The translations under genes were made by a program, and so were the position numbers. The notes under the pieces are model-generated. The model searched no databases and was not told where the DNA came from. It worked only from the letters and a program-made list of their open reading frames with translations. 64,000 bases of DNA from NCBI RefSeq assembly GCF_015277775.1, contig NZ_CP063849.1, positions 7,703,501 to 7,767,500 on the forward strand. Reading direction: 5' to 3'. Below are positions 59,814 to 64,000 of this stretch, in pieces (the first letter of the stretch is position 1; every line of letters begins with the position of its first letter). The stretch comes from Paludibaculum fermentans (lineage in GTDB: Bacteria > Acidobacteriota > Terriglobia > Bryobacterales > Bryobacteraceae).

Positions 59814-61079
59814 ATGCGCATTACGCAAAGTGGCTGTCGAACACGGCTCGCCCTTGGGGCGATAGGAGTCTTTCTGTGGTTGCCTTCCGGTCTGCACGCG
59901 CAGGCAGTGATGAAGGGAGCCAACGGCGGACCAAGCCTGGTCGGCAGCGACATGGCGGTGCTGGAAGCACGCGAGACGCGCAAGGATCTCCCCTGCATCG
60001 TGACCCCCGCGAAACCGGTTCTCGGTTTCGACCTGAAGTTCCATTCAGGCTTCGATATCTCCGTTCCACTGAAGGAACTCTCCGGCTCGGAAAACCTGTT
60101 AACCATCCTCTTCCGTGTCACGTCCAACGAGAAGAAGGAAGAGCCCGTGTACTTCTCACAGAAGATTCGGGTGCCGTCCGTGGATGCGGACGCCAAAGGG
60201 GACGCTTACTTGCAGGGAACCTTCGACATCGGAGAAGGGAAATACCAGGTCGACTGGCTGATGCGCGACCGTTCGGAACGCGTGTGCGCCAGTTTCTGGG
60301 AGTCCGAGGCCGCTCTGCCGGTCAAGGACAAGGCCCTCTCCATGAGCATGGCCGCCAATGAGATAGCGGCCAGCGACAAGGAAGAGTTCCTCGATGAACC
60401 GCCTGTCGACCGCTCGGGCGCCGAAGCTCTTGTTTCGGTCAAGGTGCTGGTCAACTTTGCGCCCCAGAACTCTACCGCTTCCACGCTCCAGCCGGCCGAT
60501 ACCACTGCTCTGGTATCGATTTTGCGCAGCATCCAGCGCGATCCGCATATCGCCAAGTTTTCGATTGTCGCCTTCAATTTACAGGAACAGCGAGTGCTGT
60601 ACCGTCAGGACTCGACCGATCACATCGACTTCCCTGCCATCGGCGAGGCGTTGAAAGGTCTGCAACTGGGCCGGGTCAACCTGGCGAAGCTGCAGCAAAA
60701 AAACAGCGAAACCGAGTTTCTGGGCGATCTCATCCGGACTGAGTTCAAGAATGAAGGGTCATCCCCGGATGCCCTGATTTTTGCTGGCCCCAAAGTGATG
60801 CTGGCCGAAAACGTCCCCGCCGACACCTTGAAAGTCGTGGATCCGGCTTACCCCGTGTTCTACATGAACTACAACCTGTATCCGCATCTGACGCCCTGGC
60901 GCGACAGCATCGGCCAGGCCATCAGGTATTTCAAGGGTACGGAATTCACCATCAGCCGTCCGCGCGACCTCTGGTTCGCGGTCACTGAAATGGTGGGGAA
61001 GATAGTAAAATTCAAAGCAGGGAAGAGTGCTCATACCGCGTCGTCGTCCAGGGGTCTCAATGAGGCAGCTTTACATTAA
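59814..61079 (+). CDS. secreted protein of unknown function
   Basis: 421 residues with a signal peptide (ALGAIGVFLWLPSGLHAQA). The mature part has no known catalytic motif. A beta-rich domain (about 40-150) is followed by a predicted alpha/beta domain (about 205-390) whose segments (EALVSVKVLVNFAP, SIVAFNLQEQRVLYRQ, SPDALIFAGPKVML) recall a von Willebrand A or similar fold without the MIDAS DxSxS. GGGG-rich ribosome site upstream. Its 3' end overlaps the methyltransferase start by 20 bases, so they are co-translated. Proteins of this look are frequent in acidobacteria. Confidence 0.75.
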   Translation: MRITQSGCRTRLALGAIGVFLWLPSGLHAQAVMKGANGGPSLVGSDMAVLEARETRKDLPCIVTPAKPVLGFDLKFHSGFDISVPLKELSGSENLLTILFRVTSNEKKEEPVYFSQKIRVPSVDADAKGDAYLQGTFDIGEGKYQVDWLMRDRSERVCASFWESEAALPVKDKALSMSMAANEIAASDKEEFLDEPPVDRSGAEALVSVKVLVNFAPQNSTASTLQPADTTALVSILRSIQRDPHIAKFSIVAFNLQEQRVLYRQDSTDHIDFPAIGEALKGLQLGRVNLAKLQQKNSETEFLGDLIRTEFKNEGSSPDALIFAGPKVMLAENVPADTLKVVDPAYPVFYMNYNLYPHLTPWRDSIGQAIRYFKGTEFTISRPRDLWFAVTEMVGKIVKFKAGKSAHTASSSRGLNEAALH

Positions 61080-61641
61080 ATCGTGGAAACGGGTTTGGCC
61101 CGTTGTCCTGGCCGCGTTGGCAGTGCAGTCGGCGTTCGCCCTGCAGTTGCCGCCTAAGGCCATGGAGCCCAAGAAGTTGGCTCCGTACGTCACTTCCCCC
61201 CAGCCCATCGTCGAAAAGATGCTGGAGCTCGCCCGGCTGAAGAACGGCGAGACCCTCTTCGACCTCGGCTGCGGGGATGGCCGCATTCTCTTCTCCGCCG
61301 CCCGCACCTTCGGAGCCAAGGCGGTCGGCGTCGAACTCTCGCCCACGCTCGTGAGAAAGGTCCAGCAGTCCGCTGATTCCCAGGGGCTGCAGGATCAGGT
61401 CAAAGTCATCGAGGGTGACATGATGAGCGTCGATGTGGCCTCCGCCAACGTCGTCTCGCTTTACCTCATGACCGATGCCAACGAACAACTGCGCCCCAAG
61501 CTCGAAAAGGAGCTCAGGCCCGGGTCCCGAGTCGTTTCCCTGGAGTTCAAAATCAAGGGCTGGAAGCCCTCGAAGGTGGAAAAAGTAGAGGTGCACCGCC
61601 ACCCCTACACCATCTATCTGTACGACCTCCCACAGAAGTGA
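61060..61641 (+). CDS. SAM-dependent methyltransferase with N-terminal membrane/signal segment
   Basis: 193 residues from ATG 61060, inside the end of the preceding gene. An N-terminal hydrophobic stretch (WPVVLAALAVQSAFA) looks like a signal or anchor. Motif I is LFDLGCGDGRILFSAA, with VGVELSPTLVRKVQ as motif II. YVTSPQPIVEKMLELARL before motif I and the overall plan resemble the FAM173/ATPSCKMT lysine methyltransferases, which are also membrane-anchored. The target is unknown. Because SAM is cytoplasmic, an inner-membrane protein facing inwards is more likely than a free periplasmic one. Confidence 0.85.
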   Translation: MRQLYIKSWKRVWPVVLAALAVQSAFALQLPPKAMEPKKLAPYVTSPQPIVEKMLELARLKNGETLFDLGCGDGRILFSAARTFGAKAVGVELSPTLVRKVQQSADSQGLQDQVKVIEGDMMSVDVASANVVSLYLMTDANEQLRPKLEKELRPGSRVVSLEFKIKGWKPSKVEKVEVHRHPYTIYLYDLPQK

Positions 61642-61666
61642 CCGCCGCTCGCGCTATCCTCCATTC

Positions 61667-63634
61667 ATGAGCTTTCGTTCCGCGCTGCTGCTCCTTCTCG
61701 TAGGAGGATTTTCCGGCAGCGCCCTCAGCGGCCAGGCCGCACTCAAGCCCGGCCGCAAGTACACCACGGTGGAGCGCCTCGCTCCTGAGCGTCTGGCTGC
61801 CGTCCACGCCGCCCGCACGCAATTCGCCGCGGCTCGCAAGCCCGGCCCGCCCGTCGGTGTCTATCAGGATTTCCCCGCCGTCCTCCACGTCCATGCCGAG
61901 GATGCGCCCCACACTCTTGGGAAGCGCGCCGAAGTGCTGGCTGCCGCGAAACAGACCGGCATCCGCGTCGTGATGTTCAGCGACCACAACGGACCCAAAC
62001 CCGATACCTGGCGCGGCCTCCGCGACGGTGTCCTGTTCCTGGCCGGAGCTGAAAACGGCGGCAAGCACGAACTCGTCTATCCCACGCCCGCTCCCGGAGT
62101 CCGGTTCCACTCCCACCCCGAAGGCGAACTCACTGCCTCGCCCGACGGCTGGGACGGCATGGAGATCTACAACCGCCACGCCGACGCCGAGGACGACACC
62201 GACTTCATCGCCTACCTGAAAGCAGCCCTCGCCGTGCCCGCCAAGGTGCAGGAACTGTCCGCCCTCTTCCGCCAGTACCCCGACGAGGCCTTCGCCTCCG
62301 GCTGCGACTACTGGCCCGAGATCTTCGCCCGCTGGGACAGCATCAGCGCCACCCGCCCCTTCACCGGCATCGCCGCCAACGACGCCCACCAGAATCAAGT
62401 ATTCGCGGGCGGCAAGCTCGTCCTCGATCCCTACCCCGTCGCCTTCCGCAACACGGTCACTCACATCCTGGCGAGGGAACTCTCCGAAGCGTCCGTGATC
62501 GACTCCCTACGCGCCGGCCGCGCCTACGTTTCGCACGACTGGCTCTGCGACCCCGCCGGCTTCTCCTTCACCGCCGCCAACAACCTGGGCCTCTTTGAGA
62601 TGGGCGACACCGTCCCGCTCGCCAGCACCACCCGCCTCACCGCCCGCTCCCCCATTCCCGCCAACTGGAAGTTCTTCCAGGACGGGAAGGTGGTCTCCGA
62701 GCAGCAGGGCACTCAGGTATCATTCACCGTGCCCGGCCGCGGCTCCTACCGCGCCGAAGCCTGGCTGGAGGTCGACGGCGAACAGCGCCCCTGGATCTAC
62801 ACCAATGCGATCCGCGCCGATAAGCCCGACTCCACCAAGATCGGCCTGCCCGGCATGGCCCTCGATGCGGGTGTCATCGTTGAGAAGGACATCCAGTACA
62901 CTACCGGAGCGCCCGAGGACGCCGCCAAGCTCCAACTCGACATCTATAAGAAGAGCGACCTGCCCGCCAATGCGCCCGTCCTCTTCTTTGTCCACGGCGG
63001 CGCCTGGAAATCCGGCGATCGCAAACAGTACCCCTTCTTCGGCAATCTCTTCGCCAAGGCCGGCTACGTCGTCGTCGTCCCCAGCTACCGCCTCTCGCCC
63101 AAATACAAGCACCCCACTCACATTGAGGACATTGCCGCCGCCTTCGCCTGGACCGTGAAAAACGTCGCAGCCCATGGTGGCGATCCCGCGAAGATCCTCG
63201 CGGCCGGCCACTCCGCCGGCGGCCACCTGGTGGCGCTGCTGGCGACCAACCCCAAATACCTGGCCCCCCACAATCTGGATGCGAAGAGCATCCTCGGCGT
63301 GCTCGCCCTCAGCGGTGTCTATGACGTCACCGGCCTGGAAGGCTCCGCCTCGTCCAACGCCTTCGTCGGTGATGCCGAACTTCTGAAAGGCGCTTCCCCG
63401 GTCAAACAGATCCAGGCCGGCCTCCCGCCCTTCCTGGTCACCTATTGCCAGTGGGACTACGCCACCTTGCCCCAGCAGGCGATCGAGTTCGACAAAGCCC
63501 TGAAATCGGCCGGTCTCCGGTCGCAACTGGTCTATATTCCCGGCGAAAGCCACATTACCGAAATGACAAACATCACCAAACCCACGGATGCTTTGGCGCA
63601 AACCATGAAAGAGTTCATGGGAGGCCTGCAATGA
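61667..63634 (+). CDS. secreted fusion of PHP-type metallo-hydrolase and alpha/beta hydrolase
   Basis: 655 residues with a signal peptide (LLLLLVGGFSGSALS). Residues about 60-380 form a PHP/CehA-like metal domain: LHVHAEDAPHT, VVMFSDHNGP, GAENGG, RFHSHPEG and IAANDAHQ give the expected His/Asp/Glu ligands. Residues about 395-655 are an alpha/beta hydrolase of the hormone-sensitive-lipase/BD-FAE type: FFVHGGAWKSGD (oxyanion), GHSAGG with Ser516, and a His in PGESHI. The two domains are in one frame with no stop. Its stop overlaps the PfkB start (ATGA). Function unknown; both halves hydrolyse esters or phosphate-type bonds in related proteins. Confidence 0.85.
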   Translation: MSFRSALLLLLVGGFSGSALSGQAALKPGRKYTTVERLAPERLAAVHAARTQFAAARKPGPPVGVYQDFPAVLHVHAEDAPHTLGKRAEVLAAAKQTGIRVVMFSDHNGPKPDTWRGLRDGVLFLAGAENGGKHELVYPTPAPGVRFHSHPEGELTASPDGWDGMEIYNRHADAEDDTDFIAYLKAALAVPAKVQELSALFRQYPDEAFASGCDYWPEIFARWDSISATRPFTGIAANDAHQNQVFAGGKLVLDPYPVAFRNTVTHILARELSEASVIDSLRAGRAYVSHDWLCDPAGFSFTAANNLGLFEMGDTVPLASTTRLTARSPIPANWKFFQDGKVVSEQQGTQVSFTVPGRGSYRAEAWLEVDGEQRPWIYTNAIRADKPDSTKIGLPGMALDAGVIVEKDIQYTTGAPEDAAKLQLDIYKKSDLPANAPVLFFVHGGAWKSGDRKQYPFFGNLFAKAGYVVVVPSYRLSPKYKHPTHIEDIAAAFAWTVKNVAAHGGDPAKILAAGHSAGGHLVALLATNPKYLAPHNLDAKSILGVLALSGVYDVTGLEGSASSNAFVGDAELLKGASPVKQIQAGLPPFLVTYCQWDYATLPQQAIEFDKALKSAGLRSQLVYIPGESHITEMTNITKPTDALAQTMKEFMGGLQ

Positions 63635-64000
63635 GCGCCACGGCCGAGTTTGACGTAGTCGGCGTCGGCCTCAACGCCACCGACACCATGCTCGTCATCC
63701 CGCACTTCCCCTCCTACGGCGGCAAAGTGCCCTTCCTCACTGAGGTGCTCAGCCCCGGCGGCCAGGTGGCCAGCGCAATGGTGTGCTGCTCCGCGCTGGG
63801 TCTCCGCACCAAATACATCGGCACCATCGGCGATGATCAGCGCGGCGACATCCAGTGGCAGAGCCTCCAGGGCTCCGGCGTCAACCTGGACCACGTCCAG
63901 CGCCGCACCAACTGCCCAAACCAGTCCGCTTACATCCTCATCGATCAGACCACCGGAGAGCGCACCGTCTTCTGGAGCCGCTCCGACTGTCTCAAGATCG
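63631..64000 (+). CDS. PfkB-family carbohydrate kinase (3' end outside window)
   Basis: Only the first 123 codons are present. They read FDVVGVGLNATDTML, a GGKVPFLTEVLSPGGQVASAM segment in which the GG pair binds the sugar, and LGLRTKYIGTIGDDQRG, all typical of ribokinase/PfkB proteins. The DxGAGD-type active site lies beyond the edge. ATG 63631 overlaps the preceding stop codon by four bases, so it is translationally coupled to the hydrolase fusion. Sugar specificity cannot be told from this part. Confidence 0.85.
   Translation, partial: MSATAEFDVVGVGLNATDTMLVIPHFPSYGGKVPFLTEVLSPGGQVASAMVCCSALGLRTKYIGTIGDDQRGDIQWQSLQGSGVNLDHVQRRTNCPNQSAYILIDQTTGERTVFWSRSDCLKI

Overview
The window looks like chromosomal DNA from a GC-rich acidobacterium of the Bryobacterales/Solibacter type. 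This is inferred from a combination of families, not from a marker gene: three ADOP-type MacB/FtsX permeases, an Oar-like TonB-dependent receptor with an N-terminal carboxypeptidase-regulatory domain, a PEP-CTERM protein, a small-protein family with the STGP..GKARSSQNA..HG signature, PIG-L plus sodium-symporter loci, and many secreted hydrolases. I recognised no rRNA, tRNA or CRISPR array.

Layout. 1-3.5 kb: the 3' end of a 36-residue-repeat beta-solenoid protein, prmA, a PEP-CTERM metzincin and an overlapping Tat-lipoprotein-like gene. 3.5-7.3 kb: a gene-poor accessory stretch with a decayed transposase fragment, an orphan immunity-like gene, a perfect palindrome, one gene of the STGP..NA..HG family preceded by a terminator-like hairpin, and about 1 kb of repeats including two 190-bp units that each carry a double hairpin. 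7.3-9.5 kb: an ECF sigma factor, its zinc-binding membrane anti-sigma factor and rsmA, behind a sigma-E-like promoter. 9.6-15.8 kb: an alcohol dehydrogenase, AraC and ArsR regulators, then a GH29 fucosidase, a serine hydrolase and an aldo/keto reductase.

15.8-18.7 kb: a compact pantothenate operon, panB-panC-coaX-panD, with a structured 160-nt leader. It supplies beta-alanine (PanD), ketopantoate (PanB) and pantothenate (PanC), and phosphorylates it (CoaX). 18.7-27.4 kb: a C45-like hydrolase, an O-antigen-ligase-like membrane protein, lipA with a coupled metallo-beta-lactamase-fold gene, and a 1163-residue fused GltD-like/PyrK-like flavoprotein. 27.4-32.4 kb: a TonB-dependent receptor and a sulfatase in one transcription unit behind a clear sigma-70 promoter, probably for a sulfated polymer.

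32.4-48 kb: an ADOP permease, a second serine hydrolase, a tRNA-binding-domain protein, a CotH/lamin-tail protein, an M1-like metallopeptidase, bacterioferritin, an FRG-domain protein, and a PIG-L/39-residue membrane protein/sodium symporter operon. 48-64 kb: glgC, a cytochrome c, an Hfq-like protein, a thioesterase, two more ADOP permeases, a tandem pair of PepSY-type membrane proteins, ssb with a good terminator, a secreted protein overlapping a signal-bearing methyltransferase, a PHP-alpha/beta-hydrolase fusion and the start of a PfkB kinase.

Functions rest on motifs read by eye. Start codons were chosen from Shine-Dalgarno sites and family lengths; uncertain ones are marked.
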